From NCBI RefSeq assembly GCF_035046505.1, contig NC_089825.1, positions 4,021,563 through 4,085,562 of the forward strand: a stretch of 64,000 nt of DNA, given 5' to 3'. Shown piece by piece: positions 32,501-44,500 of this stretch; the stretch's first letter is position 1; the number at the start of each line of letters is the position of its first letter. The position numbers and the translations under genes were made by a program. The notes beneath the pieces were generated by a model, which worked only from the letters and a program-made list of their open reading frames with translations, was not told the DNA's origin and did not search any database. The stretch comes from Tiliqua scincoides. Lineage: Eukaryota; Chordata; Lepidosauria; Squamata; Scincidae.

Positions 32501-35500
32501 TGAGCCCCAGCACCTCTCCAACTGGACACGGAGCCCTCCTGGGGAAGACTTCAGCCTGCAGTGGGCTGTGGCTCAGCAACTCAGGGAGTGCCTAGCAGCA
32601 AGAACCATGAGAAGTGTTGGAGGCCCAGGCCCAGGCCCAGGCCAGTAGACACTGGTGACTACTCTGAGGAAGACTGTGCACTTGCTGCCGTGGCTAAACT
32701 GTGCACCCAGACCAGTCTCGTGCACAAGGACTGGGCCTTTTTCTGAAGCTCCAAGGGAAAACTCAACTTTTTGTGGGGGAAGCAGTGCCAGGACTCAAGA
32801 GACAGGCCTCCCCTGTGGCCAGGTGTCCCCCTTGCCTGGCCTGCAACTGCTCTGCAGCCCCTCTTGGGAATGGCCACCTTGGTGAAGAGTCTGGGGCTGA
32901 CCTCAGGCCCAGCAGGCAAGCAGTACCAAGGCCACTCCGGAGCAGCTCACCTGGGGTGCAGTTTTGCAAATTGCAGGTGAGGCGCTGCAGCAGTGGCTCC
33001 AGGCACGGCTCTCCCAGGGGAGACAGCAGGCTGCGGTACCTCTCAGACGTTCCTCCTCCACAGCTGCTGCTGCAGGGGCTCCAGGCAGACCATGCACTCA
33101 ACCGGCAGTCAGCTGCAAAGAGAAGAGGGAAAGGATCAGTGTCGGCCCATGGAGGGCCCCTGCAGGAGCCCTGGCACAGAGCCAAGACTCAGCAGGCCAG
33201 GGAATTCTGCTGAGGATCAGTAGACAAAGGACCAAGATGGCAGCTGCTAGGAAAGGCACTTCCTGGGATAGGCAGTGGGAGGACTCAGAGGGAGGGGGCA
33301 GCGGAGAAGGGGCTGGCTCTGTCATCAGATCAGAGAATGTAAGGTGGTGGTGGTTCCCCTCCCTCTTGACCAACAGGTCTCAGAAGGTGGTGCTGGGGGT
33401 GCCTATTCACCCCCCTGGCCTTAGAGCTGTGAGGTGCCACAGGGTTAAGAACATAAGAACAGCCCTGCTGGATCAGGCGAGGCCCACCTAGTCCAGCTTC
33501 CTGTATCTCACAGAGGCCCACCAAATGCCCCAGGGAGCACACCAGATAACAAGAGACCTCATCCTGGTGCCCTCCCTTGCATCCTCATCCAGGGGTTTGG
33601 AGTTGGGTGTCACTAGTATGTGGATGACACCCAGCTTCATTTCTCCTTTCCAGCAAATGCCAGGGCAGCTGTTGAGATCTGAGGGTGTTGCTGGCAGGGT
33701 GCTGGGAACTGCACAAGGGCTAACAAGCTGGAATTAAATCTGTAGATGCTCCTGGCCAGAAATCCACAGTGCAGGTTGTTATGTATGCAAGTTATGCAGG
33801 ATCGAAATGCTGCATAACTGATTGGTCCAAACTTATGGCTGGCCAATTGGGTGATGGATTGAAATCCTACCACCCGATTGGCCCTCTAGTTAATGTTCCA
33901 ATTGCACCAATCATGGGGAGTCTGGGCGGAGCTACAGGCTATAAAATCCAGGGGTGTTTGCCTTGTGTCAGATTCATTGCCACGTTCTGTTCTGGAATAA
34001 GCATATTGAGCTGTTATCTCTCTCTGCCTTCCTTTATTCACATGGACTCACTAGATAACACAGCTATTGGACGCTCAGCCTGTTCTGAATAGGGCTGTGC
34101 TCTCTCTGAAGGAACAGGGCCACACCTGGGGAGTCCTCCTGAATTCACAGTTCAGGAAAAGTTGGAGCTGTGATGATGTGGGGTTATTTGGACTAGGCCC
34201 CAGCAATCCATGCATGAGTGCCACAAGAGTTTATTGCTGCAACATGTTCTATGTGGGGCTGCCCATGAAGGCTCTTTGGAAGCTGCAAGTACTGTAGAAC
34301 ATGGCTGCTCATGGTTCAACTCAACCAGACTGCTGCTCCAGCGGCTACGCTGGCTGCCTGTTTGTTTCTGAGCAAAATCAGGGGGCTGGTTTTGACCTTC
34401 AAAGTGCTTTAGATCTTCTTCCATACAATCTGGCCCACCGCCTGAGGTCATATGAGTGGGCCCTCCTGCATTTGCTGTTCCTCATGGAGATCAGGGGTCT
34501 GCAACAAGCAGCAGGGCCTTCTCAGCAGTGGCACCCCAACTGTGGAATTCCCTCCCTTCTGAGCTGAGAGTAGTGGCCTCCCCGAGGCCTTTTGGTGGGG
34601 TCTGTAGACCTTCCTTTTCCAGCTGGCTTTCAGATGCAAGGCCACTGGGCAAGGTGAAGTTGGGCAAGGCTGCTCTATTGTTGTTCTTCTGGTGATGGAG
34701 GATCTTACTGATGGATTTCTGTAACCCTGATGTGGTTTTATGAGGCTTTCTTGTTTCTGTGCTGATTCATTTGGCTCCTCAATGGTTCTTTCACTGCTTG
34801 TGTGGCTGCTGTTCTCTCTTTTACTGTGTTTACATCCTTCAGCTGTTTTGCACAGTTCATTAGATGTTTTTATACAGGATGAGTCTCATTATTCCTGAGA
34901 GTTCCCTTCCCAGAACTCAGGTGGATGGCAAAAATCACACTAAAGCAAATCTATTTAAAAAGCAATGTCCTTTCACTAGGCAATATAAAAACAGCCTTGC
35001 TGACCTCTGTAATGAAAGATAGACTCATTAAGAAGACAGTCCATCAATCAGTCTCTCTCCAGGTGCTTAGAAAGGCAGCCACAGACCCCTCCCTTCACCA
35101 ATGCAAAATGATTATCTTTCTTTCACATGCTGGGGGGGGGGGGAAGGGAGGGGTCTGGGAGTGAAGCTGAAGCTGCCTGCAGACAGAATGACTCATGGAT
35201 TTCTCTCACATTAATGAGGTTATTGTTAAATGACTGTTTTCCTTTAATTTAAAGGGCCCTCCTCTTTGAGACAGAAAAATCTGTGGAATCTGTGGATAAT
35301 TAGGTTATACCTGTAATCACTTGCATGACTGTCCCTCTACAATAGTAAGAAAAGTAGTTTTTTAAACTGCAATTTTAAAGGGGTGCATTTTTCCCCTTCT
35401 CCAGGGATCAGCAGATTCCTTCTCATTTGCAGTGGCCATTTGAGCTGAGTCAAATCCTTGTATAAAAAATCTGTGTATCACAAGGTTGGACCTGTATTTT

Positions 35501-38500
35501 GTTGTCTTTGAATGTTATTGTATTTTTGTTGTATTTCTTTATTTGTAAACTGCCTTGGGCTCCCCTTTTTTGTAGAGGGGAAGGTGGGGTAAAAACTGCC
35601 TAAATAAATAAAAATCTGCAGAGCACTTCCTGGGCATGTAAAGCACTCAACACGTACTGTCTGGAGGTGGTCCTCACAACTACAGTGTAAGGCAGGAGTG
35701 ACAGGCTGACATCAGTGATGGGGGGGCAGCTGTGTTGGCACTCACTTTCAGGAGGGTGGCAGCACTCACCTGGGCAGGGCTGGGGATTGCACTGGGAGAT
35801 TTCCTCCAAGGTGTCAGCAGCACAGGGGACTCCACTGGGGCTCTCGTGGCAGGGTCGGTGTCGCAGAGCAATCCCCGCACCACAAGTGGCTGAGCAAGGA
35901 CTCCAGGTGGACCATTCTCCGAGGGTTGGGCACTCCTGCTCAGGGCACACAAAGGTGCCATTGGCACAGGTGCTGTGGAGGGACACAGGAGCCCCAAGCA
36001 GAGTGTGAGTGGCACATACCTGCAGTCTGACGGCACATGGCTGGGACAGTAGGAAGAGCCCTGCCTGGGGCTCAAGGAGCAGTCCGGGAGCTTCTGCTGG
36101 GATTACGCGGAGCGCAACTCAAAGCGCTCTGGGAGCACCACCTTTCCGCAGATTCACAGGGGCCCCAAACCGGCTTCTCCTGAACAAGCCTCATGGAAAC
36201 AAATGGAGGCTGCCCCAGAGCACAGCCACATTCATTGCTGTGGGGCTTGCACTGGAGAAGCTACAGCCAGGCTGCCCCTTCCCAAGTGCATGCTGCCTGC
36301 CAGTCTGCTACTCTAGTGCCAGCCCTTGGCTGCTGTGGCTTTCAGAGCATTTGTGCCCCCACAGCAACACACACACAGGTGGAGCCCCAGCCAAACACAC
36401 CCTGTACAGCTAGATGTGCCACCTGGCTGCACTGCCAACCCCCGCCTGCCTCTGCAGGGCCACAGCTCAGTTCTGGGGCTGAGCAGGCAGCATGCAGGTG
36501 CCACTTCCCTGTTGCCCTTGTGCTGCTGTGCGTGGCTGGGGGCTGCCCCACTCCCAGCACTGCCAGCACAACACCCTCTGTGGGTGAAGGGAGGCTGTGG
36601 ACCCTTCCCGAGGAGTCCTGGCGGGGCCCAACTGGTTTCTACTTAGTGAACCATTCATTCACTCAACATTTGTGGTCCCCCCAGTTCATGCACTGGCCAG
36701 CCATCTCCTCTCCAAATATAAGCCCCCCTGAAGAGCCCCTTACCAGTTGTGACAATCCAGCTCCACCAACTGCCCAGGCATGAATTGCAGGGAACCGCTG
36801 GCTGTGGGTAGGCCACAGCGGCACGCCTGGATTGGCATGCAGATGCCATCCTGCAGCAGCTGCCCATCGGGACACCGGCACCCTTTGGAGACAACAGCAA
36901 TGAGGGGGGACATGGGACCCCTGAAGAACAGGCTTTCATCTCAGGGAAGGCACAGCTCATGGCTCAGGCAACATGGATGGCAAAGGCAGGTCTGCTCTCT
37001 GAGCTGGGGCGGGGGGGGAGAGCGCATAGCCTTGCCAGGTTCCCCGTCCCTGGCAGTCAGAGGCTGACAAAGCCAGGCTCATACCCCCCACCACAGAGTC
37101 CTGGCTCGGCAAAGGGGTTCTCTCAGGCCAGGGGAGCAGGGCTTGCAGAACCAGAGGAAACAGCAGGCCAGGGGATTGCTGGCCCCGGAAGAGAGGCAGG
37201 GCTCCTTGGAGGGAGGATGCTGAGTGCCCCTCTCTGGCAAAAGGGCAGGGTAGGGAGGCAGGAGAGCCGAACAGGCCCCGCGGGGTTCTGAGCAGCCAGT
37301 GCGGCGCCCTGGGCCTTGTCAGTCTGCAGCGGTGGGCGGCAGCAGCAGGGGTGGGTCACCTGGCTTGCATTCCCCCTGCAGGCACTCCACGTGATCCCAG
37401 AGGTCTGTGCAGGTGCGGGGGCAGCCGTTGGCACAGGCCGAATCGTGCACCTTGCTCCGATCTTCACATTCTTCTCCTGGGAGAGAAACAGGCCTGAGAG
37501 TATGTTGCACAGGACTGTGGGGGAGATTCTGCGAGTTCTGCTGGGGTTGTCACCACTAGTGTGCAAGCAGCCCCTCCCCCTTCCCTTTGCAGCCATTCTG
37601 GGTGGCAAGAGTGAAGGGGAGGGGGAGGGGCTGCTTGCAAAACTTAGTGCTGTCACCCCCCCCCCCAGCTACAGTACTAGTTGTCATGGCAGAAGGAAAG
37701 GCAAGACCCAGAATCCATGGAGGGAGGCCATTCACTGCCTGGGGCCACACCTGGGAAGAGAGTGGGGATGGGAGGGCTTCTGTGCCACCAGTCCCAGCCG
37801 ACACAGACTATTTTGCGCACCTGCAGCTGGGTTGCCTAATAAAGGCTTTGGCACCTGGCAACCCGTCACTGTCTTGGGGGGCCTCCCACCCTTCCCTTGG
37901 TCACTCCCTTCCTTGCCCTAAAGCCAAAATGATCGGCAGCCTCCACCTGTGGAAGAAGAGCAAGTGGTGACTCTGCAAACGCATCACCTGTTTCAGTGAT
38001 CTTCCGGCTGCCTGGCTGCAGAATTTTGTTTGGGGAGGGGTGGAGCGATGTGAAGGACCCCTGACTGAGTTATCAGAGACGCAGAGGGACACGCAGGAGG
38101 CCTTGTGGACAAGCGATATGCACAGAACAGCCTCAGGATCGAAGGGGGAGGCAGGCCTGCCAGGTGGTATGGCCATGGGCCTCCTAAGTTGCCTGTGGGG
38201 TGTTGGCTCCTGCTGGCTCCGCAGGGACTTGGGCAATGGCCAGGAGAGCCCCAACTCCAGTGCATGTACCTGGGCAGGGGGCTGTGTTGCAGCTCTCTGA
38301 CTGGGACCGGACCCCGTGGCAGTCAGGCTCTCCCACCTGGTGATCAGCTGAGCGCCAGCGCACACGGAAGCCCCCACTGCAGGGTTCCCGGCAGGGGCTC
38401 CAGGGACTCCAGTTGCTCCAGAGGCAGAAATCTGGGAAGGGAAAGACTCGAGGGGAGCTCCCAGAAGCCTGGTTTGTCCCACCAGAACTCTGCATGGGAA

Positions 38501-41500
38501 ACGCCCCCTCCCAATGTCAGAATCTCTCCTGAGACAGCCTGTTGGTTCCCACTGGCATCTTTCTGTGAGGCAGGCGGCTGTTTCACTGGGTTCACCCCCC
38601 CCACCTAACTGGAACTCCAAGTGAATAGGGTGGTGAATAGGAGACCAGAGGAGGGCACACCTGCAGCTGCGGTGATGGCACATGGGGGACAGTGGCGACT
38701 CCAACTGGAGAATGCCCCCAGATACTGCACCTTGAACAGTCCCCCTAGACCCCTCCCATTCAAGTCGTGGCCCACATAGCCCTTGGCAGGACCCCCAAGT
38801 CACCTTCGCAGGCTCGAGGGTCTGGGCAGAGTCGCTCCTGCTCTCGTTCAGCCGAGCACAGGGTTGCCCGTCCTGCCCAGGGATTGCCTGTCTGTGGGTC
38901 CAGGCACAGCCGGTAGCGGTGCTGCACAGAGACCATGGCCAGGTGGGAGGGGGCCTCTGGATTCCAGCCATTGTGCTGAGCCAAGAGGACAGTGGCCATG
39001 CTGGGACTAAGAGCCGCCAAGGGCAAGCAGGAGGAGCAGGGCGTCCACTCTGACCAGGCACTCAGTGGAAGCAGCCCTGGGGACAAAACACGCATCAGAC
39101 CTGGAGCTGAATTCAGACACACGAACTGAAAGTCTGTCGGTGCAATGACAGGCACACAGGAGTGAGAGTGTACATGGAAACTACCGCCCTTGTTTTCAAG
39201 ACCCCAGGGTGGGAATCCTCAAGGCAAACCAGATAATTCCAAAAAATGTTCAGAATTAAGGCCAATCAAATTCTAAATCAGTGGCATAGCTAGCAGGGGG
39301 TGGGAGGGCAGACCATCCTGGGTGACACCCTTGGGGGTGTGTGACACCACTACTGGTCAAAACTGTAGAAATCTTGCTATTTTCAAATAATACCATCATG
39401 TTATATATCATTCAATGGGTAATTTAATTCAGAATGCAATGAAACAAACTCTGTCAAAATATCTGTATTATATCAAAAATTATAGCCAAATAATCAGAAA
39501 AAGAAAACAGAAAAAGAAAACATATAACAAAAAGTGTATTTTCTTGACTCAAAACTGACCAATGGGACTGATTGTTCTAAGAGCCAATAAGGTGTTGTTA
39601 TGACATAGCAGGGAACCAATCAGGTGTTAGCACCAGTCAGCTCTCATTTCCATGTATCAGAGCGAATGCAGTACTAGAACTAGAACTTCAGTTGTGTGTC
39701 ATCATCAAGTTGGCCACTGGTGTTTGGTTGGTGACTGATTGGTTGGGCAACCTGCACTGTTCTATATTAAAATAAATACTTAAGTACATAAATAAAAAAA
39801 TGCCACTGGGGGTGTGTGTGTGTCAAAAATTTATTGTATCAAATGACCTAGCTATGACTCTCTACTAAACAACCATCGGAACATAACCCTTTGTGCCTCT
39901 GAATTTTTTGCACGTTTGAGAGTCCTTCAGGATTTGTTTAAAGCAAAGGTATTGAAAAAGAAAGGAAAGAGGCTCCTTTTGGCCGAGAGTAAGACCCAAA
40001 GCAGGGAAGGGGGAATGGGGAGGGGCAGTGGGTTTGTTCCATGTGGGATTTTATAGGCTGTTTGCAGTGTTAGGGCTGGGAGATTGAACAGAATAAGGAA
40101 GAGAATCCTTTGAACATGTGCAAAGTCCCTTATTCTTAGAAACTCCACTTCATCCACTGGGATGGGGAGAAGGTGGGGAAGTGATAATTTCAGAAATTAC
40201 GTACCAGCTGCCTAAGATAAACCCATCCTGGAGAGGAATGACTTTGAAGCTGGGCAAATGCTGGGCTACCAGTACCCACAGGACAAGCCCCTTCTGGGCA
40301 CCAATAGGTTGCCTGGCAGTGGGCCCAGGGGTGGGGAGTGGAGGAGCCCTGCCTTGCCTCTCACCTTGGCAGCCCTCGCTGCTGCACTGGAGCTCTCCCT
40401 GCCGGCACATGCTGCAGAGAGAAAGTTGCTGGTTAAAAGCGCCAGGAGTAGTCCACATGGCTTGTCATTGCCACCCGTTTCCAGACGGACTCGGGCAATG
40501 CCTGGCAACTCCTTGCTTTGGGCCTAAATGCAACCAGGCAGGCTGGGCAGGCTTCAAGCCAAACTTCAGAAACCGGGTTTTCCTTTTGCACTGAAAAGTG
40601 GAGATTCCTGGGACAACAAATTCAAACCAAGAGTGTGGTGGGGAAATTGCAGAATGATGCAATGTGCCCTGGAATTAGGCAATGAGGTTTCTGGCTCCCT
40701 CAACCGCCTGCTCGTAGCCCTTAGGGGGAAACTGCACAGCTGAATCTCCGGCCTGCGAACACAGTCATGGCCTCGGATGGCAAGTCTAGAGCGGAGCTTC
40801 GGCCACTGTGAACCACAACCGGGGCAGTACAATTTGCCCAGGGCAAAGCTGACCACAGGGCATGTGTGACTGCATCACTCACCACTCCTTGCAACCCATC
40901 CAGACCGTGTCTCCTGCCGCCAGGAACACGAGGCCTTCTGATTGGCTGAGGTGGAGGCAGCCACACTGCACAGGTGGGACGCAGGCCCCGTTCTGTTCGA
41001 CTAGGCCCTTGAGAGACACAAAGAGTCAGGACCCAGAACAGCCTCTCCCCAGCCGGCCCCAACCACCAAGTGACCTGTGGGACTCAGAGGAATGGAGGCC
41101 TGCAAGGAGGAGAGGGGCTTTGAGATGTATGTGCAGGTGGAAATGATCAGCACCAAACTGCAAATCCTCCTTTCTTGGCTCAGCTCGTTATGACTGAGCA
41201 AAGTATGACTGAGCACTTGCAGGATGTGCTTGTCTCTCACCAGTAAGTAACCACAGCTAGGATGGATGGCAGGACTTCCTCCAGGCAGACACAAGCAATC
41301 AACTGCAGTGCTTCTGGCTGTCAGGCAGGCCCTGCAGCAGGGAGTCCCACACTTCTGGGCACTCGCTCTCACCTGTGGGCAGTAGCAGCCAGGAAGGCAC
41401 TGGGGAATGTCCTTGCACAGCTCTGGGTGCTGCAGGGTGGAGCAGAGGCGATCACAGGGGGAGCCGCACTCCTGGAACTCAAAGGGGGCCTCACAGCTGG

Positions 41501-44500
41501 ACTCTGGGGAAAAGTGGTGGGTGGGGAGGCAGGTGAAGCCCAGATCCTCAGCAGGGTGGGAAGTCAAAGGAAGAGACATCAGCTTCCCCCTCCCTGCCCC
41601 TCCACCCCCTCTGCTGATCCAAGGGAGAGCAGGCTGCACAGAGAGAAACCCACCACCACTCAATGACAAGGAGGGGGATCTCTTGCCTCACCTGAGCACT
41701 GGGAGTAGTCACACATGCGGAACTGGCCGTCCAGCCCCACACAGGGCTCGCCACCAGCCCCTGAGCCACGCTGGTTCCGGTATCGCTGCTGTACCAGGAA
41801 ACTACAGGAGCACCCAGTCCACGCTGTCCAGGTGCTCCAGGGACACTCTGGGGGGAGAGGAAGAGGAGGGGCTGAGGTGGAGCACACACAGACCAGGATG
41901 GGAACACCCTGCTGCTCAAGGACTCCCTCCTTCCAAGGAGTTGTGGTAGACCACGGCAGAGCAAGGAAAGGAAAGTGCTGCATTCATATGGATGTTCAGC
42001 ACAGCAGACCAGGAACGTCCCAGGATGGTCGGCAAAGAGCACTTTCCCAAAACAATTGGGGCAGGTTCTGCCCAGGAACATTAAGGCTGTAATCCTATAT
42101 GCGCTTACCCAGGAGTAAGTGCCACTGAACTCAGTGGCACTTACTTCTGAGTAGACAGGCATAGGATTGTGCTGTAGATGGTCATAGCAAACGAGTGCCT
42201 CTAAGCATGTGCAGTGTTTCCTCCCTCACTACCTCGTTTCTATGGGCAGCCCACAGGCATTTCCAGTGAAGGCGAAGGCCCCTCCATATCATGGTCAGAG
42301 ACCTGCACCCACCTCCCTCTTGAGAAATACGCGAGTGCCAGAGTTCCCCTGTGTTTGGGCAGACAAGGAGGGCTCTCCTGCTCCATGATGGCAACTCCCC
42401 AGTGTGCTTTTGGAAAGATCACTGGGGAGGGAGGGAGTGGTCAGACCTGGTGGGGGACAAGAGTTGTGGTTCAGAGTGCCAGCGGTTCTTCTGACAAGTT
42501 AACAGCTGCAGCTATGAGCAAATCCCCCCCCCCCAATGCCTTGGAAAGGGCAACAGAGAGGACTTTATAAGACACTTACAAGATCTTCCCTGTGCAAAGG
42601 GAAGCAACTTTCACCAGGGAACTGGCCCAGATTAAGGGTCTGAAGCAGAAGAGGACACGCCCCCCGCAGCGCCACAGACCTGATCCATGTTTGTCTCCTG
42701 CACCAACAGCAGCCATGACCAAATGGACACAAGTCGGCAGGAGCTCCTGCTTGTGATTCTCCAGATTGCTTGGATTTGCCCACCCAAGTCCTGAGGAGGG
42801 GGCAGAGCTCTCACCTGCACAGGCCCGGAGGTAGCAGGCCTCCACTGCCAGGCGGTGGCTGTCGTTGCAGGGCACCCTGGAGTCCTGGGGTGTTGGGCAG
42901 GGGCACAGTGCTGTGCGGGTGGTCAAGCCAGTTCCGCAGGATTGAGAACAGGGGCTCCAGGGAGACCAGGGGCAGGACTCACTATCTCCTGTGGAGACAA
43001 GCAGCTGCAGAGGGAGGAGGCAGGCAGGCAAGCAAGCATCTGCAAGCAGGCAGCAACACTCTGGTCCGTGGACATTTTGGGACGCTGGCCAGGCTTGGCA
43101 GTTCAACTCCCAGGCTGTTTTGCTCTTATCCCTTCTTCTTGGCTCCAGCACCCACAGTACCACATCTCAACATGGAGGCTTCCTAGCTCAGCAACAGGGC
43201 TCCATCTGTGAATTGCTCTTTCTTTTTAAAGCTACCTGATATTATGTCCTTTATCCCATCTAGTGGCAACGAATTCCATAAGTTAACTGGGCACGTTAGC
43301 TCATTCCGAAACTCCTGATCTCTCCCCCACACCCCTGCCTGGGCCACTGAATGGTGTGCCAGTTCCCTGGGCCTCACTTCTGGGTTCCAGCCCACCAAGG
43401 CACTAAATAAATGCTAAAGAGAATCAGCCTGATTAGCATTAGTGCTTTTGCTCCTAGCTGAAGGAAAACGGACTTAGTGCCCAGGGAAGCCCTTACCTCG
43501 ACAGGGCAGGGTGGAGCAGTTCTGGGCCTGCATTTCAGGGCCTGGGCAGGGCAGGCCATTGTTGCGCGGCGGTGGGTTGATGCAAGCCCGCGTGCGGACC
43601 TGGGTGCCATGTCCGCAGGTGACAGGGCAGTCGGACCACGGCGACCAGGGTGTCCAGGCACCAGAAACTGTTGGCAAGGAGAGCGGATAAGAAGGCATCT
43701 GTCTGAGGACCCCCGTTGCCCTGCACCCTCACCTTACACCATGCCCATCCTCAGTTGTCAAGATCATCAGCAGTTTGCAAGGTGCGGAAGTTTCCCGTCC
43801 TATGAGTCTGGGATGAATGTACCATTTTCTCCCTTATTTTCTGTTTTCTTTTCTTATTTGGGGACACTTTTAACCCTGGCTCCTGTGCTGGTTTGGCAGC
43901 CTACAAAGGTGCTGAGACATTCTTTTGCAAGCAGCCGTTTGTTGTTTGCATGAAACTCCATTACAGGCCAGCCATGTGCATTTAGGGATTCAGAGTCCTT
44001 TTTCCTGTCTGGAACAGCGACCCCTCGAACAGGATTGGCTGCACCTACCACTGAGCAGTCAAACCTGCCTATCTAGGTACAGGCCTGGGATGGAGAAGCC
44101 AGGCAGACTCCGCTCCACTGGATGTTACTCCATCAGGTTAACTGGATGTCATCATCAAACCGAAATGACTTCCGTTCAAGCACAGGGATGCCCCAGGTGT
44201 TTCTGCCAGGGCTGCTATGGAAACCCACTGCTGGACCACTTATTCTCCAGGAAGTGCAGGGACTTGGGACAATGTAAATTGCTACTGACAGGGGCTACAT
44301 ATACAGAGAGGAACATGCAGGGAATGTGCACCCTGCTTTTGATTGCCTTCACTCCGCCAGCACCCTCTTCACAGGTTTAGCAACGTGATATGCATTGCTG
44401 GGGACTAGTCTGTGTGTACTTTGCCCTTGAGCAGCATCCCAGCTCCAGCTCCTGGTTCTTTTATTCATTGAATTCAGCTTTTTCACTGTGAACAACTAGC

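Larger units (their letters stand above)
33592..35615 (+). mobile_element. L2-type LINE copy, interrupted twice
   Basis: A decayed 3' half of an L2-type LINE. It has an RT catalytic YVDDTQLH reading near 33618, the segment [14 protein letters not shown] after the solo LTR, the C-terminal block [14 protein letters not shown], and a final 'aactgccttgggctccc' tail with 'aataaataaa' near 35605. A solo LTR (33777-34060) and a TA-flanked DNA element (34873-35496) lie inside it. Confidence 0.78.
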
